Positions 53,501 through 64,000 of a stretch of 64,000 nt of DNA are shown piece after piece. The translations under genes were made by a program, and so were the position numbers. The notes under the pieces are model-generated. The model made no database searches, was not told where the DNA came from, and saw only the letters and a program-made list of their open reading frames with translations. Position 1 is the first letter of the stretch. Every line of letters begins with the position of its first letter. The DNA lies in the NCBI RefSeq assembly GCF_963678635.1, contig NC_087062.1, positions 12,940,670 to 13,004,669 on the forward strand. Direction: 5' to 3'. Source of the DNA: Symsagittifera roscoffensis. Lineage: Eukaryota > Xenacoelomorpha > Acoela > Convolutidae.

Positions 53501-56500
53501 TCTTCTGAGGCTTGAAGTCTTCCTCCGATGTCGAACTGGTGGAAACCTCTATTTCCCTCTCTACTTCAAGTGGTCTTCTGAGCTCCGAGCTGCTCTTGTA
53601 TGCCGCCGTCTTGCATCGAGCCAAAACCATGGGCGCCGTCTCTCTCAAGTTTCCTTCCGAAACAGCATCCACTGAAGGACTACCCAATCCTTCCACTTCT
53701 CTCTTCCTCTTGCGAGTCTTCACATCTCTACTTGAGGGTGTCGTGGCTACCATCACTGATTCGACCTCTCCATCCACTCCTTCCAACTCTTGCCTCCCCC
53801 CTGCTCGAGCCTTAAGGATATTAGTACTTTTAATCATATTACTAGTCCCAACCTTATCCCTTTTTATATCATCAACCATTTTATCTACAGTTTTTTGTCT
53901 CCGAGTAGAGCTGTCCTCACATTTTTCTTCTCTAGTCTTCGATCGTGAATTCCTCAGCTCTACCAGCTTGCTCAGTAGCTCTTTTCTCGCCTTCTCATCC
54001 AGGCCCGTTCCTATCAGAAGCGGTTCTCCAAATCTTACGACTGTGTCCCACAGTTCCTCCTTGAATTTGTCCAGCGTCGTCTCGCTGCCCACTTCTTGAT
54101 TGAATTCTTCCAAGAACTCCTGCCAAGCATCGTCCTTCAGTGATCCCAGGAATATGTCCCTGTTCCCTTCGAAAGTGTTCTTTTCCCTTTCCTCCGAGCT
54201 CAAGAGTATCATCCCCATATTGAAGGTCTCACTTGCCAATGGCAATTCCAGATCCTTCCGGGGGGACGGAATCAGGGGTGGTGTGGCAGTATCTGCCCAA
54301 TTCTCCTCGCTCAAGTCTTTCAACAGCTCTTGAGTGGTGAGCTCCTCCCCTGATGGCCCTGGTTCAGGCGTATTCCCCACTTCCATGTCTTCACCGGCTT
54401 CACTGAGAGTTTCATCCATACTCTCTTCTTCTGACTCATGTCTCCTTCTCTCGAGAATTTTCTTAAATCGGTCCTCGACGGGTCCACTCCTCTTGTCTCC
54501 AGGCGTGTCCACGGACAGTGGTGATGGTGTCGTAGGATCCAGCTTTTTGTATTCCGTCAGTGCTACATGCAGTTGACCTGCTGCATCTAGTTCTGTTCCC
54601 TCCTGTCTTATTTCCACCTGTTCCAAGCCATAGGGTGCCTTATATTTTCTCGTGGCAAATTTCATGTCGTCCACCAATGCGACGTGCCCCTCCATCACGA
54701 TCATCCTGCCATCATCCCATATGGGTAACATGTTCTCAAGTCCCTCCTTCTCTAGAGTTCTCAAGACCTTCCGCACCTCATACCCTGGGGGCTGCGAACC
54801 TCTACTCTTTTTCGCTTGCGTCGTCCACGAATTTACCTTCATCTCGCTGGTATGGAAGTAGACCGCCGCCGTGTAGCCAATGAACAGGGGGTCCCAGCCA
54901 TCAGTGAAATCCTTCTGCATTTCCTCCGTCGTCATCCTCGCCATTATGGAGGGAACTACCAAGGGACTATTCATTCCTAAGGTCATCCTCCTGACTATTG
55001 GGAACTCAGGCATGGTGGCTGGGAGGATTTCTTTCTCCATTATGGTCTCCAGCTCCCTCTTCACCAGTGCGAAGCACTCCTTCCATGCAGGAATTCTCAA
55101 GATTTCTCGTCCGTCCGCCGTCAATGGGTTCAAGTTCCAGAATTTGGGATATATTTCGATGGGACCCTCTCGCTTGCCTCCCATTCTACATTGCATTTGC
55201 CCCCTGAAGTTGTACACTATTAGCTCGGCATCTTTCACCTTTCCAAAGAGTACCGTGTTGCTCATTCGCCCTCTGAGCACCTCCTGCTGACACCAATTTA
55301 ACGCCGTCCCATCCAGTATACTGATAAGACTCAAGTGCGTTACAGAGTGACGATACGTTGTCACCAGGGGGTCTGGGAACGCGTACGTCACTGCTGGACC
55401 ATAAATGCAGGTCACCACCTCCTCTAGGCCCCGGATTATCCCCATTGGGTCCGACCTCATTGCCAGGCATAGGTCCGTCAGCAGAGGCATCCCTCTGTTC
55501 GTCTTCTTCCATTCTTCTCTCGAAGTTGGATTCTCATCTTCACCCGTCATGTGCCGATTTTGCATCATGAGGTATTGTACTAGCAACGTCTTCAACCCTG
55601 CGGCACACTTGTAGGAGCTGGTTTCAATGCTCGTGTGGACTCTCCCCATAGACAGGAGCTCTCCATATTCCATTAATCGATGAAACGACACCAATTCCCC
55701 ATGGGTCAAGAGTACTAGTGCCAGGTACCCATCAACTCGAAGTGTCTCCACTCCCCGACTAAACATGTATGCTGGGCCCATGTTGAACAAGTATCTGGGG
55801 TAGACCAAATACAGGGCCAAGAGCAGGCTGATGGGCATGCCCAGTATCTCCTGCACGAAGGCTCCAAAGATAGTCGCCGTGGTACCGAATATTCCTGCCA
55901 AGAATTCCTTCTCCCAGCAAGGACTCAAGAACTTGAGAATCTCGTAATCCCTCCTAGTCTTTAATTCGCCTTTGGCGTGCTCTCTCCAGAACCCTCCAAT
56001 CGTCACTTCATTGGCGGCCGAGACAAATCTAGCCACCGTCATGTCTCTTGTTTCGGCCAGCTCCAGTTGTTTCTCCAGAAAACTCCAGACTTGTTTCACG
56101 AGGGGTGGTGCTTCCTCCCTTGTCTTGTTCGTGGCGTTCTCCAGCCTTGGTGTCAAAAATGGCCACCAGCCATTCTCTTGAGTCAAACGATATTTAATCG
56201 ATTCTAATTGCTTTTCCGTCTCGGCCACATTTCTTCTCTCGTTACTGGGACCTCTAGACTTGCTGGTGGAGTTTGTGATCTTCACATCCATACTCCGAAA
56301 CCACAGGCTGGCCGTTAATTTGCTTATCGCCGGGTGATCGTCCCCGATGACTGGGCTGAACTTGAGTTGCCTGGCAAAGTTCGATATCTCTAGCAAGAGC
56401 ACCTCGTCTAATACGATCAGGATGTCGGCTAGTCCATAAAAGCCCCTCAGTGCATGAGATATGTCCGCCCATGCCGCCGCCAATTCTGACTTGCGAAGCC

Positions 56501-59454
56501 TCAGGTTCGATGGCTCCAACTCCCGATTGGGAGCTGCCATTAGAATCCGCCATTCATTCCCTTCTGCTATCAGGATCAAGACCGCGTACACGAACTGTAG
56601 GGCGGGTGGCATGTTCGCGTATCCAGGGGATGTGGTAAACACCACCTTCGTCTTGGACCCGAATCTCGAGACAACATTCTCTTGCACTTCATTCATCGCC
56701 GCAAACAACGCTTGAATGGCTTCCCATATCTTCCTCGATGTCGGAATTTCATCGCCCTTTAGTTGCTCAAGAAGTCCCATCGCGTGCAGGTGATCATTCA
56801 TTCCTGCAAACAACAGCAGCTCAGGTTCACAGGGCATCTCCGACTTTATTGCCACCACCAGAGTTAACATCTGATTTAATTCAGCTCCTGGCAAAGAGTA
56901 TATCAAAGTCTCCGGCCAGAACAACTTGGGAGACGTTCCTTCGAAGTCTGATCCCGCCACAATGACTACTCTCGCAGCAGCTGGATCTGCTCTATCATAA
57001 ACTGCCAGGGTTTTGGCCAGCTGGGTACTCCCACAGGGCTTCCCGTACCTGGGATCTTCCGCCAATTTCGAGCCTTCGTAAGCGGCATCTGGCAATCCCG
57101 TTCCTCCCGGATTGAGTAGCTTGTCTACCACCTTTAACTGTGCCGGGGTTGCCAACCTGATCCTGGCGATGCTAGTTCGGTGCTTGGGAGGTTCTGCTAT
57201 AAGTCCAGGACTCCCCAGCAGCTTGAGAGGTCTGTAGTTAATGGGTCCCATGATCGCTTTTGTGGGAATTCCAGTCAGGTCTGTGGTCTCCATCAACTTC
57301 GCTCTCGAGAAGTGCGCCTCATGAGCTTTCAACCAGTCCACGCAATGATGCCTATTCAAATCCTCGTGTGACACTCGTTCGATCCCCAGGGTTTCCGCCA
57401 ATTCTCGCCTGCATTCCAAACTCTCTAGATCCAGTTCTTTCACCTTCTCAGGATATCTCAAGCGAGCGGTCTCCATAGACTTCTTTTCCCGTTTGCTCTC
57501 TGCCACTACCACTGAGGATATCGCCGAGCCTGGAGGTGTTGATGATGTCACCTCCTCAGACTCCATTGGCGTGGCACTCTGCAATCTGGTCTGGCTGCTC
57601 CTTGAACTGTCTCTAGTGTCAACTCTCGGTCCCAAGCGACCAGACAAGGCCCTTGAGGCAAGGAATGGTGGGTTCGGAGGTGGTCCTAATGTGAATTGGG
57701 CTGTCTCTAGCAGATCCGCCTCCAGCGCGTTTATGTGTTCTTGGAAGACGTCGTTTAGCCACTCTGCTCCCCTCGGTCTATCAAAATGGATTCCATCACT
57801 GGAGGTGTCTTCAGGGAATCCCTCTTTCTCCATGCGCTCTGCCACGTCCAACAGTCTGACAGGGAGCACACTCTTCCGGTGGATGTCTCTTATCACCTTG
57901 TTTAGGTTCCGCACCTTTTCGTTCATTTCCAAGGCGTGCTGATCAAACATCATGTTGTAGGGGACAGTACATATCGTCAACAGGATGGGGTCCATCTGAA
58001 TCCTCAGTTCCTCAAGAAGGCAGCTCACCTTATCGTGCAGCCTTGTTATTTTCCTCGCTTCACCCCTTGATACATCGTTGGTCCCGACCATCAGGGTCAC
58101 CGTGTATACTTTGGTCATCCCCAGCATGTCAAGCGTTGCCAACATCTGTGGCGTGGCAGCTCCAGCGAAACTCAAGATTCCCGTCTGCCAGTGCGATCGG
58201 ATCCGGGTCAACACCCGCACCAGGCTGTCCCCTACGATTAGGTGAACCGCACCTTCTGGTACCCGGGGTGGCGCCAAGTACTGCACCCAGGCCGCATCAT
58301 GAAAGCAGTCTCTCCTAGCTTTCTGCTCCGCACTCCAGTCCAGCCGATTATGCCTGTGGTACCTCCCCTCTGTATTCTTCTTATAACTCGAGATCACGAC
58401 ACTCCTAACCGGCTGTTCCCTCCACGTCGGGGGAAGCTCCGGTCTTGCCGAACTCTCACGACTCTTTTGTCGCAATCTCTCGCCCAGTTCTCTCAGACGC
58501 GATGAGCCGCCGCTCACCTGACTGTCCCTCGAGGTCGAGGTTGGGGTATATCCCGGCAGCTCCACATCCATCAGTGGGCGTATGGGTTGCGTCTCTAGGC
58601 TACGCAAGGAAGACGTTGCGTCATTCGGTATCCAAACTTCCAACCCTTCACTCATGTGTTCTCGGGCCTCGCGGTCAAGGTTGAACCGTGTTCTTGCTCT
58701 GGGGGCTTCATCCACCTCCATACGTGACCACTCGCTCGTTCGGCCTGGCTCCCTTCTGTGCATCAAGCTCGCGTTGTCGTTGTTCTATTCTGTCCAATTC
58801 CGACCTCAGTTGATCACGATTTGCGGCGTTCTCCCGCACCCTTAACTCCTGTTGATGTTCAGCTTTTTGCATCTCAAGCAACCTCAGAGCCTGGTCTCGC
58901 TCGTTGACCGCCTGGTCCCTTTCCAGCTGAACCTTCTCCCGATCCAGCTTTGCCTGATCCCGATCGAGGTTCGCCTTATTCCTTTCCTTCTGCGTCTTCT
59001 CGAGCTCTTTCTTTAGAACACCTAGATCCGGATATGCCTCGGTCGTCTGTTGCGTTCGTGACATCGATGGCACCCTACTCGAGCTCTGGCTTGTGGATCT
59101 TACTGTTGGCCTAGTCGGTAGTGGGAATTCCCCTGCGCCATATTCGGTATTGTTATTCAGGCCAGGATTCCTTGCCAAGTCAAAACCCCTTACTCCTCCA
59201 TCCACATTCCAAGACAACCATCTGGTCTGTTCTTGGTTTGATATACCCTCGGTGGTGTACCCGATCATCAAGACAGCCTCCGTTGCAGACTCCCTGCACT
59301 CACCCTGGTCCTCCAACTGGAGGATGGCATTCAGCATCACCGCCATTCTCTCGTCTATTTGGGTGTAGTCCAAGTCCCTCAGGCGTCTGTACAGCTCATC
59401 AAGAGTGGGCTTCTTCAGGGCCGCGGGCACGGATTTCCATAATCGGTCTGCCAT
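50595..59454 (-). pseudogene. element B giant ORF2 with one frameshift
   Basis: Homologous over its whole length to the element A ORF2, starting at ATG 59454 (MADRLWKSVP) and ending at TGA 50595. After the coiled coil, at about 58725-58740, element B lacks 20 bp present in element A. That shifts the frame, so the N-terminal 240 or so residues are separated from the remaining about 2700. The SGNH residues are kept downstream: GDSL, GTND, DGIHF; then GSDFEG, GMNDH, GDDHP. No other lesion was noticed in nearly 8 kb, so decay is recent. Confidence 0.9.
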
Positions 59455-59973
59455 TCTTCGTGACTTCGGGATGTATACAGGTATGTGTTAACCAGCTCAA
59501 GAATTACCTTACCAGCTCAAGAATTACCTTACCGACTCAAGTATTACCCAACTCAAGAATTCTCTCGAAATGTTCCCTTGCAAATACTTGCCGTAAGTGC
59601 CAATTATCGCGAGTTCAATCAAGGTTTCTCTCTCTGTTTCTCGCTTGAGTATAGTTGGATTTTCAACTTTGTTTTTCAAACTTGATCTGAAAACAGAAAG
59701 CATATTGAAACTTGACATGTCATGTTCCTAACCTAGAGACCCCCCTTTTACCAGTATGGTTAAAATCTTATCATTTTCGTATCACTTAAAACAATTCAAT
59801 TGGAATTCCCTTAAAAGCATGCAGATTCATTTTATGTTTTAGCACCGTTAACTCGTTTTAAAATTTAATTGTCATGCCAATCATATCTTAAGATCCCTTT
59901 ACCTGCGCCGCACCCCAGTACCTAACTCAAGACTCCTCCCTCACACCCGACTCGATACCCCCATGTACCCGAC
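59455..59973 (-). promoter_or_regulatory. element B spacer between gag-pol and ORF2
   Basis: Counterpart of 27958-28480. It keeps the TTTTCAG acceptor-like site (about 59687) and the repeated GGTAAGGTAATTCTTGAG unit just upstream of the ORF2 start. Confidence 0.45.
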
Positions 59974-62900
59974 TCAGGCGATGCTCAAGTAGTACTTCTT
60001 ATGAAGATACACCATTATCTCAGTTTCTGCAAAGACCACATGTAGGATAGCGTACAATTCCCTCGGGCTCAGTTTGCCCCTGTTCAGGTCATACACCGGC
60101 ATTGAGACTTCTGTTATCCCTCTTTCAATCATGAAGTCTCGTAATCTTGTTAGTGCCAATATCACGTGTTCGGGATCGATTGTGTTCCTGTCATTGACCC
60201 TCGTTACTAGGAAGCACAGATATTTGCCCGGGACTTGTGCCACTGACGGTGGAAGCGCTGCCATCCCTCCCAGTCCTGGTCTCTGTCTGAACAGAAACTC
60301 TACATTCTGGTACTCTCTTTTGAAGTCAGCTTCCAATCTTGATTTGAAACTCATGTCCGCCGTGATGCAGATCGCGCTGGTCCTGTTTGACAGGATGAAG
60401 TCGCTATCTGTTATCATGATGTTCTCCGAGTATTCATTGGGTATTTCGAATTTCGTTTTGAAATTCCGACCTATAGTAGGCTCTGGCTCTTCTTCCTCCA
60501 GTTCCAATTCGCTCGTTTCTCTCACTTCCTTGAGCTTCTTTATCATCAAATTTTCGGTGTGGGTAAGTCCTACCCCCACTCCCCGGACAAAAATATTTAT
60601 CGACGTCCCCGTCGATGTTGTCGGGTCTGAATTGTCCTGAGGAATGTCCAGTGGCCTGTCTGTTGACCTCACGCATCCACTCTAGAATCCTCAAGTTCGT
60701 GTTCTCCCTCCTCTCTATCTCACTCTGTTCGAGATCCGTTTCTACTTCTGGCGTCGAGTAATCATCCTGCGGATAATGACCACCATCGTCAATGACCTGC
60801 CATTCCTCTCCGGCTTCCAGTTCGCCTGCCTTCAGTAATTCCTCGCCCAAATTGTCTGGCTGTATCTTATCGATCAAGAAGTCATCCCCGTACCTGTTGT
60901 ACCTCATGCCGGTGCGTTTACGATTGCCAGTCCTGGTTTCCGGTGGTGTTGGTCAATCCGGCTCCATCCACTTCGGCACCTCGTCTTGCTCCGGGTCGTT
61001 CCAGTCTTCTTCTACAAATGATCCTGCATCAGACCCCACTCCTATCTTTTCATTGTCGTCCAAACTCAAGTTCTCATTACCATCATTTTTCTCTCCAGTA
61101 CCTTTCTCATTCACTTCACACGCTGGCTCTACCACCAGGTACTCAAGACCCTCCATGTCCTTCGGTATGCACCAATCCTCTGGGGACGGGACGTGAGGCT
61201 TCAGATTCTCATAATGTGCCGCTCGCCCAGTACTCAAGCGATAGAACCGTCCTTGTTGATGAACCTCCGTTATCATGAATGGTCCCCTCCACTTCTTGAG
61301 TAGTTTCTTTGTTCCCTTGGGCGGTATTACATTTTGGAAGACCCACACGTATTGGCCCACTTCATATGGCTTTGCTCTTAATATTTTTTCGTCGTATTTC
61401 CTGCGTTGCCTCATTTGCGCTTGCGCCGTGTTCCTCCTGCATAGCTCGTTCAACTCCTGTTGTCTTTTGATCGCTTCTTTCACGTATGCCTGAGGCGACG
61501 TCCTTTTCCCCTCGTATTCCGGGTAAAAGAATGTCAGAGGCATTGCTCTCTCCCTGACCGTCAACATCATGAAAGGACTGATGCCCGTAATTGAGTGCTG
61601 TGTACTGTTGTAGGCTCCTACTACCTGTGGCAGGTATTTGTACCAGTCCGTCATGTATCTTGACCAGTACACCCTTAACATGTTGACCAGTGTCCTGTTT
61701 TGTCTCTCTACCAACCCATTGGTCTGCGGGTGATAGGTCGTCGAGTGTGCTTGAGCAATGTGCGATCTCTTCATCAATTCTTTTGTCAAGTCCCCCACAA
61801 AAGCTTTGCCGTTGTCCGACTGGAAAGTCATTGGACAACCATACCGCGATATCCAATGCGTTATCAGATGATCACATGTCTCTTCGGCCGAGGCTGTCTG
61901 GCACGGAACCGCTTCCGCCAACTTTGTGAAGTGATCTATTATAACCAGTATCTGGTTGTATCCCGACTCTGTCATGCAGATTTTTTGATGGTCTATCTGC
62001 ACCACTTCATTGAACTCCGAGCTCTCAACGGACTTGAGGGGAAACTTCATCTTCCTTGGGTCTTTTACCTGGAGACATGCCAGGCAGGCATTCACCCATC
62101 TCTCGCAAGCTTTTCTCATTCCTGGCCAATCAAATCTGTGAAGTATCCTTTGTTGTACTTTGTCTATCCCCTGGTGACCCATCTGGTCGTGTGATCTGAA
62201 AAGCACCTCTGTCTGGTACAATTGTGGTAGTATGATGAGGTTGTGTTTGTGTAATATCTTTTCCTCATCTCTCCTCTTGCACGCTACCACTCCATCAGCT
62301 GTGTGATAAAGTAAGTCTTTCTTTTCTTTGTAGAACTGGCTCAAGATCTTGTAGCTGTCTTCCTCAAGTTCCCCCTTCTCCTTGACCCCCGACTGGATCC
62401 ATTTGGAGAGGTTACTTGTCATTTTGTCATTCTTCTGGGCTCTTATCAGGTCTGACAGCCTATATCTTGCCTTGACATGCTCCTTTAGCGCCATGATCTG
62501 TCCATTCATCTCACCAGGGTTGTGGATGTCATCACTCAGTTTCACGCATATCATCCTTTTCACGATTTTCATATCATCTTCTGGCACCAGATTCGTTCTG
62601 ATGTTTGAGTTGCATGATAGTTCCCTGAATGGTTTCCTTGCGACCGCAATTTTCTCAAGTTCCTCACCACCTCGCATCTCCTGTATGTCCATGTTGTATG
62701 TTCCTGAAGATGGATCCGTCTGTAACTCCCTGTCGTGGTGCCTTGTCTTCTTTTCCGCCAGTATCATGCACAGACTGTCCTGGTTTTCGCTGCTCTCATC
62801 CGAGTCTTCATCCCATCCTTCACGCTCCCCGGACAATTTTCCTTCTCCGGTTCCTTCTTCCGTGAACCTGGAACACTCCCCGGACTCTTGACCTAGTCCC

Positions 62901-64000
62901 AGGTGTTCAGTATCTTCCTTGAACGTCACTTTCTTTTTCCTAACCTTGGTCTGCTCCAGAATGTCTTCGGGGATTTTGTCAACTAGTGACCGCACGACAT
63001 CTTTGCTGTCAGTGACGCTTCCTCTTGATGAGTCAGTATCGTTCACTGTCTCTTTTCTCCGAAGTATAGTGAATTCCGGTTTCTCTTTACCCTTCTCCTG
63101 GATCACTGGCTTATCATCTGATAGTTTCTCGAGCAACCTCATTAAGTCATCATCTATCTGTGCAGTTCCTGCTTCCACCTGGCTAAGATCATAGCCTTTT
63201 GCCTTGAGCGTCTCCTTCACGATCTTCTACTTGAGTATAATCTCAATCGGAATCCTCTTGCTCTTCCTCAAGATGGTCTTCTCTGGAGGCTCTTTAGGCA
63301 ATTCAGGATGATCTTCTATCGGTTTGCCTGACTTGTCCAGCCATCTCGTGAGTGGAAGACTGTCGTACGTTTCCTTGTTCATGAATGAGAAGCCATCTTT
63401 GATTTCAGGTCTGTCTGCTTCTCTTTGCTCCTGTCTCTCATAGAACTCCGTCTTCTTACTCAAGCTGTCGGCATTCTGATGTTTATCTCGCGTTCTATGC
63501 TCAATTATCATGTTGTATCCGTCCAGGCGAACTATCCACCTCCCAATGTAACTTTGGTCCATTGAGTACGTTTTCAGCCAGCTCAGTGCTCTGTTGTCGA
63601 TTCGCAACTTGAATGGCTCACTGCCCAGGTACGCCCTGTATTTCTCGACAAAGGTAACCACCGCGAACATCTCAGCTTTCGGTGCTCCGTACTTCATTTC
63701 CGTGTCACTCAGGACTTTGCTCCCGTACGCTATTGGTCTCAAGACTGTCTTCCCATTCCATTCTTGTTCTTGGTGGAGAATCCCAGAAATCGCGACTACC
63801 GACGCATCCGTGTCTAGCACGTACATCCCTTTCTCAGTCGGCATACCCAGTACTGGTGCCTCACATAGCTCTTTCTTTATCCTCTGGAATGACTCTTCTG
63901 CTGCGTTGTTCCACGTGAACTTCTTGCCCTTGTGTCTCATTAATTGTTGCATCGGGTATACCTTGTCTGCATAGCCTTTGATGAACTCTCTATAATAGTT
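59974..64000 (-). pseudogene. element B gag-pol, 3' part, broken
   Basis: From the window end the minus strand encodes RNase H (DTDAS, about 63800). A TAG follows at about 63227-63229 where element A has a sense codon. Integrase follows, with its DDE residues and the GPF module. A TGA lies at 60953 where element A has CGA. A deletion near 60665 replaces 99 bases with 4 and shifts the frame. The macro-like domain is then open to the TGA at 59974. There are three lesions in 4 kb, so this copy cannot make a full polyprotein. Confidence 0.9.

Larger units (their letters stand above)
49075..56868. repeat. tandem duplication, second copy (7,794 bp)
   Basis: Same content as 41281-49074, but here the element B ORF2 continues past 56868 into its own upstream sequence. 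This copy therefore keeps the original internal junction of element B. Confidence 0.95.
49243..64000 (-). mobile_element. element B: related Ty3-type giant element, incomplete in window
   Basis: Same order as element A on the minus strand: pol, macro-like domain, spacer, giant ORF2, 3' LTR. It runs off the window inside RNase H/RT, so its 5' part and 5' LTR are not seen. Proteins are mostly above 90 per cent alike to element A by eye. It is defective: nonsense codons and a deletion in gag-pol, and a 20-bp deletion in ORF2. Confidence 0.92.

Overview
This is a metazoan nuclear DNA window, AT-rich and dominated by transposable elements, with one recognisable host gene. That gene (8950-10017, minus) fits a five-exon model with very short introns and resembles the ciliary protein CFAP119/CCDC189. 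The host is therefore probably an animal with motile cilia and compact introns; I cannot name the phylum. I found no bacterial-type operons, CRISPR arrays, rRNA or tRNA genes.

Layout. 1-7300: AT-rich non-coding DNA carrying about 160-bp diverged repeats, a 2-kb tandem array (1783-6497) and one possible exon (about 7093-7305). 7306-8770: nothing supportable. 8950-10017: the CFAP119-like gene. 10560-11997: a broken, 5'-truncated CR1-type non-LTR retrotransposon. 11998-12488 plus 17097-17731: the two halves of a decayed Penelope-like element (plus strand), split by an intact-looking CR1-type element (12489-17096, minus). The CR1-type element has three coding segments: an SGNH esterase, a PHD-finger ORF1, and an endonuclease-RT ORF2. 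ORF2 is joined to ORF1 through a single TGA in the context TGA-CTAG.

17732-40658 (minus): a 22.9-kb Ty3-type LTR retrotransposon (element A). Its two 915-bp LTRs are nearly identical. It has a long 5' leader with hairpins and a minisatellite, a 2797-codon gag-pol ORF ending in a macro-like domain, and a second ORF of about 2959 codons. That second ORF carries one clear and one degenerate SGNH hydrolase domain followed by about 1900 residues I do not recognise.

40659-64000: a related element B (minus), which runs off the window inside pol. Its 3' end, including the LTR and flanking host DNA, is present twice as an apparently perfect 7,794-bp tandem duplication (41281-49074 and 49075-56868). 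Element B has a nonsense-ridden gag-pol and a single frameshift in its giant ORF.

How the parts relate. In each retroelement the Gag/ORF1-like proteins would bind RNA, and the pol or ORF2 products would copy and insert it. In the Ty3-type element the giant downstream ORF sits where other LTR elements carry an env-like gene, and may be expressed from a spliced RNA. SGNH esterase domains occur in both the CR1-type and the Ty3-type element in this window.
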